Assembly: GCA_964370195.1 (NCBI GenBank)
Contig: CAYJIH010000019.1
Span: 1 to 32,842 of the forward strand
Reading direction: 5' to 3'
Source: JAAYCI01 sp964370195
GTDB taxonomy: Bacteria; Bacillota; Clostridia; Oscillospirales; Ruminococcaceae
DNA length: 32,842 bases
In this document: in pieces, positions 9,101 to 15,922 of the stretch
Layout of the letters: each line of letters begins with the position of its first letter
Numbering within the stretch: position 1 is the stretch's first letter
Made by a program: the position numbers and the translations under genes
Notes under the pieces: model-generated
Database searches by the model: none
The model's input: the letters and a program-made list of their open reading frames with translations, nothing else
Told to the model about the DNA's origin: nothing

Positions 9101-9786
9101 TTTTGAACTGGATTCCAAAAGAAAAGCAGCAAAGTGCGCAATTTTCGGCTTTATCGTCAGGCGAGAGCTGCGAATTGTATGTGGAGGGAGTAAACACGCA
9201 GTATGGCCTTAAAATGGTAGGGGGCAAATTGCGCGATTATTTAGATGTGCTCAGTTCGTACCACAATGATGGTGCCCATAAGGTGCAATCGTTAGAACAT
9301 GCGATGGAAACACACGATTTGGTGTCGTATCGAATTGACATTCATGCGCTGAAAAGTGCTTCGGCATCCATTGGGGCCTTTAGTCTTTCCGAAAAGGCGA
9401 AAAAGCTGGAGGATGCCGCAATTAAGCAGGATTGGAACTATATAGAAGGCCACACAGAAGAGTTTTTCCGCTCTTTTGAAGCCGTGCTACAGTCGATACA
9501 AATTATCTGCAAAACAGAACAAGTTGCCGAGAGTTCCGAAAAAGCGGCAGGGGATCTTGTGGTTTTGAAACAGAGCCTTGAAACAATAGAAGAGGCCTTG
9601 AATTCTTTTGATATTGATTTGATTGAGCAATCTTTAGAGCAGTGTAGGGCGTATACCTGGAAAGGGGATATTACAAATCTACTACATGGTATAAAAGAAT
9701 TTGTAGAAGCGTTTGAATACTATAAAGCACGGCCTTTGGTAGAGGATATTAAAGCAGAAATTGAAGCACACTATACTTTGAAATAG
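6160..9786 (+). CDS. Hybrid sensor histidine kinase, PAS-PAS-GAF-HisKA-HATPase-pseudoREC-REC-HPt
   Basis: 1208 residues, no transmembrane segment seen, so a cytosolic sensor. Two PAS domains of the PAS_3 type (about 15-130 and 140-255) are followed by a coiled coil (about 258-295), a GAF-like region (about 300-480), and HisKA with NMSHEIRTPMNAILG (H514). The HATPase has NLLSNAVKF, SDTGTGI and GTGLGLA. A receiver-like region (about 735-850) lacks the acidic pocket and phosphoacceptor Asp. A full receiver (about 865-985) has VDDN, FMDHMMPEMDG (D916) and LAKP. An HPt domain (about 1020-1110) has HALKSASASIGA (H1062). This is the BarA/ArcB-like phosphorelay order. ATG 6160 is preceded by GGGGG. 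The gene follows the HD-GYP response regulator directly, and that regulator is the natural last Asp in the relay. About 100 residues after the HPt domain are unassigned. Confidence 0.9.
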   Translation: MAHTEKITTEHLLEAISITDIGVWIWNLQTDHVLYSEEWARIVGHERETLRCHVSTWESMLLPSDLEFASSRVDRYLAGELPIYEAEFRMVRKDGTIIWGHDKGRVTQYSEDGRPLILCGVLQDITNIKLTEAKLRERTEILNLAIEVAEFGTWDWNLEKNVVSYNDEYLKMLGYTQEEITGTIEEWEEMNHPDDLPKISKMLDDFTMGVIPTYECETRMRHKNGRYIWTRDVGRIVAKDEAGKATRVIGGHLNIDGLKNSKRKLEITLNELENHQLHLEQQIEERTKALLEQDRLLLTVNEIARKLLTLDKEKDFDHILTDCLKSLAIAYGVPEIVLWKCITVGGKKYIYIEHAYKDGQELIFDTRDMPKFLENLQDDGNILSMKPDGNVVIRYWKLKKEFRSKVETEKTTADFMLAIPDSFADYLVENFTNNRSLLLSSIYIYSNLFGFISIGSDKNEMVFSEAQENMLMVSGRLFANAQKKHEMDEQLRQAHEEALLSSQAKSNFLANMSHEIRTPMNAILGMAEIVSRESAGRAAEEYALEIKNASESLLAIINDILDISKIESGKLEIIEVEYFITSLLNDVIGLTKVRLENKPIIFTTFIDCEIPAKLHGDEIRIKQILLNLLSNAVKFTKKGNIHFSVSCERSNEEAVILFEVSDTGTGIRQEDMDKLFMQFEQVDTTRNRNIEGTGLGLAITKQLCEMMGGSIAVSSTLGAGSTFTITIPQRILQYVPITVLHEEKSALLYEARELHASSIQKSIQNLGATCTVCTNQADLLGCVEQQSFDYLFTPAVHLSKIRAIKETMGLNVQIVLLAEPGDLTVYRDVKTVHLPVNCLQLSQVFGNLAVAGHETSETNHFIAPEAKVLVVDDNHVNLMVAKGLLAPYKFNIETATNGLMAVEMVKNNTYDLVFMDHMMPEMDGVDATAEIRKLPGEYFVQLPIVALTANAIVGARELFCKEGMNDFLAKPIEVQKLNEILLNWIPKEKQQSAQFSALSSGESCELYVEGVNTQYGLKMVGGKLRDYLDVLSSYHNDGAHKVQSLEHAMETHDLVSYRIDIHALKSASASIGAFSLSEKAKKLEDAAIKQDWNYIEGHTEEFFRSFEAVLQSIQIICKTEQVAESSEKAAGDLVVLKQSLETIEEALNSFDIDLIEQSLEQCRAYTWKGDITNLLHGIKEFVEAFEYYKARPLVEDIKAEIEAHYTLK

Positions 9787-9804
9787 GAACAAGGGGGAAT
9801 GGGC

Positions 9805-10344
9805 ATGTGGCAAGCCATTGAGGATCTGCCGCGCGAAAAGCTGGTGGAATTGCTTTCTGTTTATGCAAAAAATTGGCTGGCACATGATGGCCTTTGGTAT
9901 CAATCGATAGAGCGGAAATTGGGCACAGAAGAAGCTATGGAACACAACATCAATGGGCAGCGAGGGCTGGCCACAATTGAAGCGCGTAGGATTAAAGCCT
10001 TTTTACAGTTGCCGGAATATCCGGGGCTTGCCGGTTTGGCACAAGCGTTGCGATTTCGTTTGTATTCTTCCTTAAACACCGACGAAATTGTTTTAAAAGA
10101 AGATAGCCTTGTTTACCGTATGCTCGATTGCCGTGTGCAAACGGCCCGCAGACGAAAAAACATGCCGCTGCATCCATGTAAGGCGGCCGGTATAGAGGAG
10201 TATACCTTTTTTGCCCAAGGCATTGATGCGCGTATTGCCACAAAGTGCGTGAGTTGTTATCCGGATGAACTGGACGATACGTGTGCCTGTGCTTGGGAGT
10301 TTTTTCTAAAGGAAACAACGTCAAAAAGGAAAGAGGAAGAATGA
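9805..10344 (+). CDS. DUF6125-like cytosolic protein with conserved cysteines
   Basis: 179 residues. From memory it resembles the DUF6125 family of bacteria and archaea: N-terminal MWQAIEDLPREKLVELL, the AKNWLAHDGLW segment, then CRVQTARRRK, HPCKAAGIEEYTFFA, IDARIATKCVSCYPD and CACAWEF. The cysteines are spaced like a ligand-binding C-terminal half, but no reaction is established for the family. AAGGGGG favours ATG 9805 over the ATG two codons upstream. It follows the hybrid kinase by 18 bases, so it is probably co-transcribed and may be an accessory or sensor partner; that is inference. It ends with a basic-acidic tail, TSKRKEEE. The reading frame is solid but the function is unknown. Confidence 0.7.
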   Translation: MWQAIEDLPREKLVELLSVYAKNWLAHDGLWYQSIERKLGTEEAMEHNINGQRGLATIEARRIKAFLQLPEYPGLAGLAQALRFRLYSSLNTDEIVLKEDSLVYRMLDCRVQTARRRKNMPLHPCKAAGIEEYTFFAQGIDARIATKCVSCYPDELDDTCACAWEFFLKETTSKRKEEE

Positions 10345-10368
10345 CGGCAAACAGTGTGATTTTGCAGC

Positions 10369-10400
10369 TTGTGTAAGAGCTGTTTTGGTATATATTATAC
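10369..10400 (+). promoter_or_regulatory. Promoter and palindromic operator before the GntR gene
   Basis: A -35-like TTGTGT (about 10370) is spaced 16 bases from TATATT. That -10 lies inside a perfect inverted repeat, GTATA-TAT-TATAC (10388-10400). GntR-family repressors often bind AT-rich palindromes in their own promoters, so autoregulation is likely. Confidence 0.4.
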
Positions 10401-10462
10401 ATCAAAATTTATGTGAAGTGGCGATGACCAGCACGATATTGTATACACGAAGGGGGGTACAA

Positions 10463-11176
10463 ATGGAAAAAGATGACAAGAAAAAACTGTGGAAACTTGT
10501 ATATGATGAAATAAAAAAAGATATTGCAACGATGAAAAGTGGGGAAAATAAACTGCCGTCGGAAAATGAGTATGTGATGCGTTTTCAGGTGAGCCGGTCA
10601 ACGGTTAGAGAGGCCTTGCAGGCGTTAACAGCAGAGCATTTTGTTACATCACGCCATGGGAAAGGAAGTTTTGCCCACCCTTCGGCAACAAAGCTTCCTT
10701 ATCGAGTTGATTTGAATTTGGAATTTATTTCGCTTCTAAGCACGCCCACTGCTCAGGCGCAGTGCAAGTGTATAGAAGCTGGTGTTGTGAAAAATACATT
10801 GTATGCGGAAATGGAAAACACGTGTGATGTATATCGTCAAGTTTGGGCGTTTTCGTTGCATGGTGAAAACCGAATTTTATACCTTTCTGAAACACCGCTT
10901 TGTTATATTGATAAAAGTGCGCTTTCCTCTTTTTGTGCTGATTCATTTATACTGGTGGATTTCCTGAAAAAAGTGTGCCATTTGGAGATTGCGTATCAGG
11001 CGGTTTTTATGACTGCCGATCAAAATACACAAATGGCCGCGTATTTTGATGTGCCAAAGGATGCTCCGCTACTTGTTTGGGAGGAAAATGTTTACGATTT
11101 AAGCGATGTTTGTATCACGAAGGCGAAGATGTATTTTCATCCAAAACAACCGCTGTGCCAGTGCATTCGTATGTAA
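10463..11176 (+). CDS. GntR family (HutC/UTRA type) transcriptional regulator
   Basis: 237 residues. The N-terminal winged helix (about 5-75) shows LVYDEIKKDI, KLPSENEYVMRFQVSRSTVREALQAL and the wing SRHGKGSF, typical of GntR. Residues about 80-237 fit a UTRA ligand-binding domain, which senses small metabolites such as sugar phosphates, amino acids or phosphonates, and end with VWEENVYD and KMYFHPKQ. ATG 10463 has AAGGGGGG five bases upstream; an upstream in-frame extension lacks such a site. The gene stands alone between the kinase operon and an intergenic stretch, and the palindrome at 10388-10400 suggests self-control. The effector and target genes cannot be read from the sequence. Confidence 0.85.
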   Translation: MEKDDKKKLWKLVYDEIKKDIATMKSGENKLPSENEYVMRFQVSRSTVREALQALTAEHFVTSRHGKGSFAHPSATKLPYRVDLNLEFISLLSTPTAQAQCKCIEAGVVKNTLYAEMENTCDVYRQVWAFSLHGENRILYLSETPLCYIDKSALSSFCADSFILVDFLKKVCHLEIAYQAVFMTADQNTQMAAYFDVPKDAPLLVWEENVYDLSDVCITKAKMYFHPKQPLCQCIRM

Positions 11177-11515
11177 TAACATAGTTTACTCTTGTGGCGT
11201 ATAAAAAACGCACGATGAGAAGGATGCGAGTGGATACCACCCGATGCTATTTGTTCTAAGTGCAAAAATGGATGTGCAAAATTCCACAGGGATACACTTT
11301 TATGCCAATGTCCACACAGGTGAGCGGTTGAACCGAAAACGCATAAATTAATGAATGCTACCTCTACCACAACAGTTTTGTCAAAATAGGGATGTGTGTC
11401 CTTTAAAAACATTACAAAAGATACTATAAAACTGAAACCGAGCGTTACAAATGGTTTGGTTTTGTAGCTGTTTTTTTTATATGGGCAGCTTCAATAAAGG
11501 AAAGTGAGGGGAATG
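11177..11515. other. Intergenic region, 339 bases
   Basis: No convincing gene on either strand. Open frames are short and lack ribosome binding sites. A weak AT-rich hairpin followed by eight T residues sits at 11446-11478. The ribosome binding site of the VOC gene closes the region. Confidence 0.5.
11446..11478 (+). terminator. Weak rho-independent terminator candidate
   Basis: TACAAA (11446-11451) pairs with TTTGTA (11461-11466) across a 9-base loop, followed by GCTG and eight T. The stem is short and AT-only apart from one pair, so it may be weak or chance. Confidence 0.3.
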
Positions 11516-11887
11516 ATGATACAGAAAGTGGATCACTTTGTGATCACTGCAAGTGACATAGCCTCTACCATTCACTTTTATGAAACCATTGGGTTTACGG
11601 CTAAAGATAAGGGCAATCGGTATGAATTGCATGCAGGCGATTTTAAGATTAATGTCCACCTTTTGGGTAAGGAGCTATCTCCACATGCCAAAAATGTGCA
11701 AACGGGAAGTGGCGATTTTTGTTTTGAAATGGCAGGAAATATTGAAGTGTTTTGCAAAACATTACAGCAAAACGGAATAAAAATAGAATTGGGCATCGTA
11801 GAGCGACATGGCGTGCGCGGGCCAATGAAATCAATATATCTTCGTGACCCTGACGGAAATCTTGTGGAGATATCCAGTTATGGATAG
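11516..11887 (+). CDS. VOC-fold (glyoxalase/dioxygenase-like) protein
   Basis: 123 residues, one vicinal-oxygen-chelate module pair. It starts MIQKVDHFVITASDIASTIHFYETIGF, with the N-terminal metal-ligand His in DHFV, and ends YLRDPDGNLVEISSYG, with the metal-ligand Glu in VEIS. The length and pattern match small single-domain VOC proteins such as the STM3117-like virulence-protein group, some of which are lactoylglutathione-lyase-like. The substrate is unknown. GAGGGG lies four bases before ATG 11516; an adjacent ATG at 11513 is also possible. It is a single gene upstream of adhE and probably not co-transcribed with it, since adhE has its own promoter. Confidence 0.8.
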   Translation: MIQKVDHFVITASDIASTIHFYETIGFTAKDKGNRYELHAGDFKINVHLLGKELSPHAKNVQTGSGDFCFEMAGNIEVFCKTLQQNGIKIELGIVERHGVRGPMKSIYLRDPDGNLVEISSYG

Positions 11888-11970
11888 GGGCTATTTCGCA
11901 TGTGTTTTTTATGTGGCTGCGAGGTGGAAAAGTGTTTTGCAGCCGCCCAAAATAGGTTTCATTGTTCACT

Positions 11971-12029
11971 TTGACAAAAAAATATCATATTAGCTCTTGC
12001 TTGGTTGTGCAATTGTTAAAAAAATATCA
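11971..12029 (+). repeat. 17-base direct repeats 42 bases apart upstream of adhE
   Basis: TTGACAAAAAAATATCA (11971-11987) and TTGTTAAAAAAATATCA (12013-12029) match at 15 of 17 bases. The start-to-start distance is 42 bases, four turns of B-DNA, and the second copy ends 7 bases before the -35 box. This suggests two phased sites for one DNA-binding protein, or curved A-tract DNA. Confidence 0.5.
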
Positions 12030-12036
12030 AAAAGGC

Positions 12037-12073
12037 TTGACGCGGGAGGGTGCATATGTTAAATTATTAACAA
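12037..12073 (+). promoter_or_regulatory. adhE promoter with overlapping Rex operator
   Basis: TTGACG (12037-12042), 17 bases, TAAATT (12060-12065) form the promoter. An 18-base dyad at 12056-12073, ATGTTAA-ATTA-TTAACAA, matches the clostridial Rex consensus TTGTTAA-N4-TTAACAA at all but the first base and covers the -10 box. Rex binds when NAD is high and releases when NADH rises, so adhE would be induced under reducing conditions. The rex gene is not in the window. Confidence 0.7.
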
Positions 12074-12160
12074 ATAGAGGCGTGAGCATCTTATACTATC
12101 ATTCACACTTTCTATAGTCTTTACAATATGCTTATCAAGAATCGAATGGGAGGAAACCAA

Positions 12161-14776
12161 ATGGACAACACAATCGAGTATTTGAACGTAGACAGCGTGG
12201 AAACGCTTGAAGCACAATTTGCATGCGTTCGCGAAGCGCAAACTCATTTTTCCACCTACACACAAGAGCAGGTAGACCGTATTTTTCTTGCAGCTGCCAC
12301 CGCCGCAGCGAAGGCACGTATTCCCCTTGCCAAAATGGCCGTTGAAGAAACCGGTATGGGCATTGTAGAAGATAAAGTGATAAAAAATAACTATGCGGCA
12401 GAGTACATTTATAATGCATATAAAAACACAAAAACATGTGGGATTATAGAAGAAAATAAATCTTTAGGCACAATGAAAATTGCAGAGCCTGTTGGTGTTA
12501 TTGCTGCCGTAATTCCCACAACCAACCCCACCTCCACAGCAATTTTTAAAACATTGCTTGCGCTAAAAAGCCGCAATGGTATCATTATCAGCCCACATCC
12601 AAGGGCGAAAAATAGCACTATTGCCGCTGCAAAACTTGTGCTGGAAGCCGCTGTGAAAGCCGGTGCACCGGAAAATATCATTGGATGGATTGATACCCCC
12701 TCCTTAGAATTAACCAATATGGTGATGGGTGAAGCAGACCTTATTTTGGCCACCGGTGGCCCTGGCATGGTAAAAGCTGCCTATAGCAGTGGCAAGCCGG
12801 CCCTTGGTGTTGGCGCCGGCAACACCCCCGCTGTTTTTGATAAAAGCTGCGATATACTGCTGGCCGTTAGCTCTGTTATCCACTCCAAAACATTTGATAA
12901 TGGTATGATTTGTGCCTCAGAGCAATCTGTTATTGTGGATAAAAGTATTTACGCAAAAGTGAAAAAAGAATTTGTTTTCCGCGGTTGTTATATTCTAAGT
13001 GCTGATGAGTGCGATAAAGTGCGCGGTACTATCTTAATTAATGGTGCGTTGAATGCTAAAATTGTGGGCCAAAGCGCGCACCGCATTGCAGAACTCTCTG
13101 GCTTTACTGTGCCCAAAGAGACAAAAATTCTGATTGGCGAAGTGAGCAGCGTAGAGCCAAGCGAAGCGTTTGCCCACGAAAAATTATCGCCGGTGCTTGC
13201 AATGTATAAAAGTGAAGACTTTAGTGATGCATTGGATAAGGCACAGCAACTTGTGGAAGATGGTGGCATTGGGCACACTGCTTCTGTTTATTTAGACGCT
13301 ACAAAAGAAAGAGAAAAACTAAAAGAATTTTCTGCCAGGATGAAAGCGTGTCGTATTGTGGTCAACACCCCTTCTTCTCATGGCGGTATTGGCGATTTGT
13401 ATAATTTCAATTTGGCACCCTCACTCACTTTGGGTTGCGGTTCTTGGGGAGGAAACTCTGTTTCCGATAATGTAGGCGTGCAGCATCTGTTAAACATTAA
13501 AACCGTTGCCGAGAGGAGAGAAAATATGCTTTGGTTCCGTGCGCCGAATAAACTGTATATCAAAAAAGGCTGTTTGCCTGTGGCCCTAGACGAGCTGAAC
13601 ACCGTTTTGTTTAAGAAAAAAGTGTTTGTGGTTACAGACCAATTCCTTTATCAAAATGGTTATGCAAAACCGGTGACCGACCAACTGGAAGCCATGGGCA
13701 TTCAGTACACATGCTTCTTTGATGTAGAGCCGGATCCAACACTTGCCAGTGCCCGAGCCGGTGCAAAAGCCATGGCTACGTTCGAGCCGGATTGCATTAT
13801 CGCTTTGGGTGGTGGCTCTGCCATGGACGCTGCAAAAATTATGTGGGTGTTGTATGAACACCCCGATACGGATTTTGCTGATATGGCCATGCGCTTTATG
13901 GATATTCGTAAGCGTGTATACGCTTTCCCGAAATTGGGCGAAAAGGCAAGCTTTATTGCCATTCCCACCACGGCTGGCACTGGCTCGGAAGTGACACCTT
14001 TTGCCGTAATTACAGATGAAAGCAATGGCATGAAATACCCCTTGGCTGATTATGAATTGATGCCCAACATGGCCATTGTGGACCCAGACTTGATGATGGA
14101 TGCACCGAAAGGCCTTACAGCGGCCTCTGGTATTGATGCTGTAACCCATGCTTTAGAGGCATACGCCTCTGTAATGGCCACCGATTACACAGACGGTTTG
14201 GCGCTTAAATCGCTTAAAACAATCTTTGAATATCTGCCAAGAGCCTATAACGATGGACAAACAGATGTTGTGGCACGTGAAAAAATGGCAAATGCTGCCA
14301 CCATGGCCGGCATGGCCTTTGCAAATGCTTTCCTTGGTATCTGCCACTCTATGGCACATAAGCTTGGCGCTTTTTATCACCTGCCACATGGCGTGGCCAA
14401 TGCCCTTCTTATCGGCGAAGTGATTCGCTTTAACGCTGTGGATGCGCCTACTAAAATGGGGTCGTTTTCGCAGTACGACCACCCAAATGCAATTGCACGC
14501 TATGCAGAAATTGCCGATTATTTAGGCCTGGGCGGCAAAAACAATGCCGAAAAAGTGGAGGCGTTGATTGCATCCATTGATAAGCTGAAAAAGAACATTG
14601 GCATTCAAAGCAGCATTCAAGCGTATGGCATTGATGAGGCTGAATTCCTTGCACGGCTTGATGAGATGGTGGAACAAGCTTTTGATGATCAGTGCACTGG
14701 TGCGAACCCGCGCTACCCATTGATGAGCGAAATGAAAGAATTGTACCTGCGTGCCTATTATGGAAGCAAAGCGTAG
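12161..14776 (+). CDS. adhE: Bifunctional acetaldehyde-CoA / alcohol dehydrogenase
   Basis: 871 residues, the usual AdhE length. The N-terminal half is a CoA-acylating aldehyde dehydrogenase with IPTTNPTSTAIFK, ATGGPGMVKAAYSSG, GVGAGNTPAV and the catalytic cysteine in FDNGMICASEQS. The C-terminal half is an iron-dependent alcohol dehydrogenase with ALGGGSAMDAAK, TTAGTGSEVTPFAVITD, the metal-ligand region SGIDAVTHALEAY and CHSMAHKLGAFYHLPHG. It reduces acetyl-CoA to acetaldehyde and then ethanol, using two NADH. ATG 12161 has GGGAGG seven bases upstream. Transcription is probably under Rex (12056-12073). The kinase-like gene follows 15 bases later. Acetaldehyde released by the phosphonatase at 21543-22328 could also enter here. 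Confidence 0.97.
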   Translation: MDNTIEYLNVDSVETLEAQFACVREAQTHFSTYTQEQVDRIFLAAATAAAKARIPLAKMAVEETGMGIVEDKVIKNNYAAEYIYNAYKNTKTCGIIEENKSLGTMKIAEPVGVIAAVIPTTNPTSTAIFKTLLALKSRNGIIISPHPRAKNSTIAAAKLVLEAAVKAGAPENIIGWIDTPSLELTNMVMGEADLILATGGPGMVKAAYSSGKPALGVGAGNTPAVFDKSCDILLAVSSVIHSKTFDNGMICASEQSVIVDKSIYAKVKKEFVFRGCYILSADECDKVRGTILINGALNAKIVGQSAHRIAELSGFTVPKETKILIGEVSSVEPSEAFAHEKLSPVLAMYKSEDFSDALDKAQQLVEDGGIGHTASVYLDATKEREKLKEFSARMKACRIVVNTPSSHGGIGDLYNFNLAPSLTLGCGSWGGNSVSDNVGVQHLLNIKTVAERRENMLWFRAPNKLYIKKGCLPVALDELNTVLFKKKVFVVTDQFLYQNGYAKPVTDQLEAMGIQYTCFFDVEPDPTLASARAGAKAMATFEPDCIIALGGGSAMDAAKIMWVLYEHPDTDFADMAMRFMDIRKRVYAFPKLGEKASFIAIPTTAGTGSEVTPFAVITDESNGMKYPLADYELMPNMAIVDPDLMMDAPKGLTAASGIDAVTHALEAYASVMATDYTDGLALKSLKTIFEYLPRAYNDGQTDVVAREKMANAATMAGMAFANAFLGICHSMAHKLGAFYHLPHGVANALLIGEVIRFNAVDAPTKMGSFSQYDHPNAIARYAEIADYLGLGGKNNAEKVEALIASIDKLKKNIGIQSSIQAYGIDEAEFLARLDEMVEQAFDDQCTGANPRYPLMSEMKELYLRAYYGSKA

Positions 14777-14791
14777 AAGGGGAGGACGAAA

Positions 14792-15541
14792 ATGAAATTA
14801 AATAATGTGGTTGCACAGCGAAGCAACAAAACGATTTACAAAGATGGCGACAAAATAGTGAAGGTGTTCGACACTTGTTTTCCTCAATCCGATATTCTAA
14901 ACGAGGCACTGAACCAATCTCGTGTAAGCGAAACAGGCTTGCCTGTGCCAAAAGTGTTGGAAGTTACAAAAACAGATGAACGGTGGGCCATTGTTTCAGA
15001 GTGCGTAGAGGGCAAGACGTTAGAGCAACTTTTTGCTGAAAACCCGGATAAAGAAGAAGAGTATTTGCAGTTGTTTGTGAAATTGCAAACAGAAGTGCAC
15101 ATGAGAAAATCTCCTCTTTTAAATACGCTACATAATAAAATGACACGCAAAATGAATGAAGCCAATTTAGAAGAGAGCGTGCGGTATGAACTGCTTACCC
15201 GTTTGCAAGGGATGCCAAAACACGATAAAATATGCCATGGCGATTTTAACCCAAGCAATATTTTGATCGATCCAAATGGAAATCCATATGTGATCGATTG
15301 GTCTCATGTAACACAGGGCAATGCATCGGCTGATGTGGCCAGAACGTATCTCCTGTTTTGTTTAGAGAAAAAAGAACAACTGGCCGAGCGGTATTTAGAT
15401 CTTTTTTGCGCCTTAACACAAACGGACAAACAATATGTGCAAAAATGGCTTCCTATTGTTGCTGCGTCTCAACTTGTGAAGAAAAAAGAAGAGGAAGCCG
15501 CCTTCTTACTTCGCTGGGTTGATGTGGCTGAATATCAATAA
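14792..15541 (+). CDS. Aminoglycoside phosphotransferase / choline kinase-like protein
   Basis: 249 residues with a protein-kinase-like fold. The N-lobe is weak (GDKIVKVFD with the likely ATP-binding Lys). The catalytic loop ICHGDFNPSNILID carries the Brenner HGDxxxxN motif, and VIDWSH supplies the metal-binding Asp. This superfamily phosphorylates small hydroxyl compounds such as choline, homoserine, sugars or aminoglycosides; the acceptor here is unknown. GGGGAGG sits six bases before ATG 14792, and the gene follows adhE by 15 bases, so it is probably in the adhE transcript. The hairpin pair at 15584-15630 follows its stop codon. Resistance to a drug is possible but not supported by anything specific. 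Confidence 0.8.
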   Translation: MKLNNVVAQRSNKTIYKDGDKIVKVFDTCFPQSDILNEALNQSRVSETGLPVPKVLEVTKTDERWAIVSECVEGKTLEQLFAENPDKEEEYLQLFVKLQTEVHMRKSPLLNTLHNKMTRKMNEANLEESVRYELLTRLQGMPKHDKICHGDFNPSNILIDPNGNPYVIDWSHVTQGNASADVARTYLLFCLEKKEQLAERYLDLFCALTQTDKQYVQKWLPIVAASQLVKKKEEEAAFLLRWVDVAEYQ

Positions 15542-15583
15542 TGGCAGCATATCGAAAAGATTAAAATGTGCTTTCTGTTTTAT

Positions 15584-15649
15584 AAGTCCCCAAAGCAACT
15601 GCTTATGGTTTGCTTTGGGGGCTTCCCCAATAAAAATATGTATTTTTTT
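15584..15649 (+). promoter_or_regulatory. Overlapping hairpins between adhE unit and hydrogenase operon
   Basis: A 15-pair hairpin (AAGTCCCCAAAGCAA at 15584-15598 with 15610-15624) has no T-run directly after it. Its right arm overlaps a second hairpin, TTGGGG-GCTT-CCCCAA (15615-15630), so the two cannot form together. An AT dyad AAAAATA-TG-TATTTTT (15632-15647) ends in a T-run just before the ribosome binding site. It may terminate or attenuate read-through into the hydrogenase genes. Confidence 0.4.
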
Positions 15650-15662
15650 AAGGAGTATTTTG

Positions 15663-15908
15663 ATGAATATGACCGTATGTATCGGTAGCTCATGTCATTT
15701 GAAGGGGTCGCGTCAAGTGGTAGAGCAATTGCAAGCGCTTTTAGAAGACCATGGCCTGAGCAACCAATTAGAATTAAGGGGCACTTTTTGTTTAAACCGA
15801 TGTCAAAGTGGTGTGTGTGTTCAAATAGAAGACGAATCCTTTTCAGTTTCACCGGATGAAACCACACATTTTTTTAATACAGAAGTGCTGCCTAAATTGG
15901 AAACTTAG
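15663..15908 (+). CDS. Thioredoxin-like [2Fe-2S] ferredoxin (NuoE/HydC-like)
   Basis: 81 residues. The cysteine pattern CIGSSC (C-x4-C) and, about 30 residues later, CLNRCQSGVC matches thioredoxin-like [2Fe-2S] proteins, the C-terminal domain of NuoE-like subunits of NADH dehydrogenases and bifurcating hydrogenases. Such stand-alone small subunits are common next to sensory and group B-type [FeFe] hydrogenases. It likely passes electrons to or from the PAS-hydrogenase encoded 14 bases downstream. AAGGAG seven bases before ATG 15663 fixes this start; the frame is open further upstream, but that part overlaps the hairpin region. First gene of a four-gene operon. Confidence 0.85.
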   Translation: MNMTVCIGSSCHLKGSRQVVEQLQALLEDHGLSNQLELRGTFCLNRCQSGVCVQIEDESFSVSPDETTHFFNTEVLPKLET

Positions 15909-15922
15909 GTGGTGTTTACATA

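Noticed and set aside
10341..10376. 11-codon frame MTANSVILQLV overlapping the DUF6125 stop codon
   Set aside because: Very short, no distinguishing content, and its purine-rich upstream bases are simply the end of the previous gene.
11252..11332. Cys-rich reading (CKNGCAKFHRDTLLCQCPHR) in the gap after the GntR gene
   Set aside because: Preceded by an in-frame stop with no start or ribosome site; most likely chance.
11915..11944. GGCTGC/GCAGCC inverted repeat after the VOC gene as a terminator
   Set aside because: Six-pair stem with a long loop and no T-run after it.
13586..14149. 187-codon minus-strand frame
   Set aside because: Shadow of adhE; composition is low-complexity in rare residues and no start signal is present.
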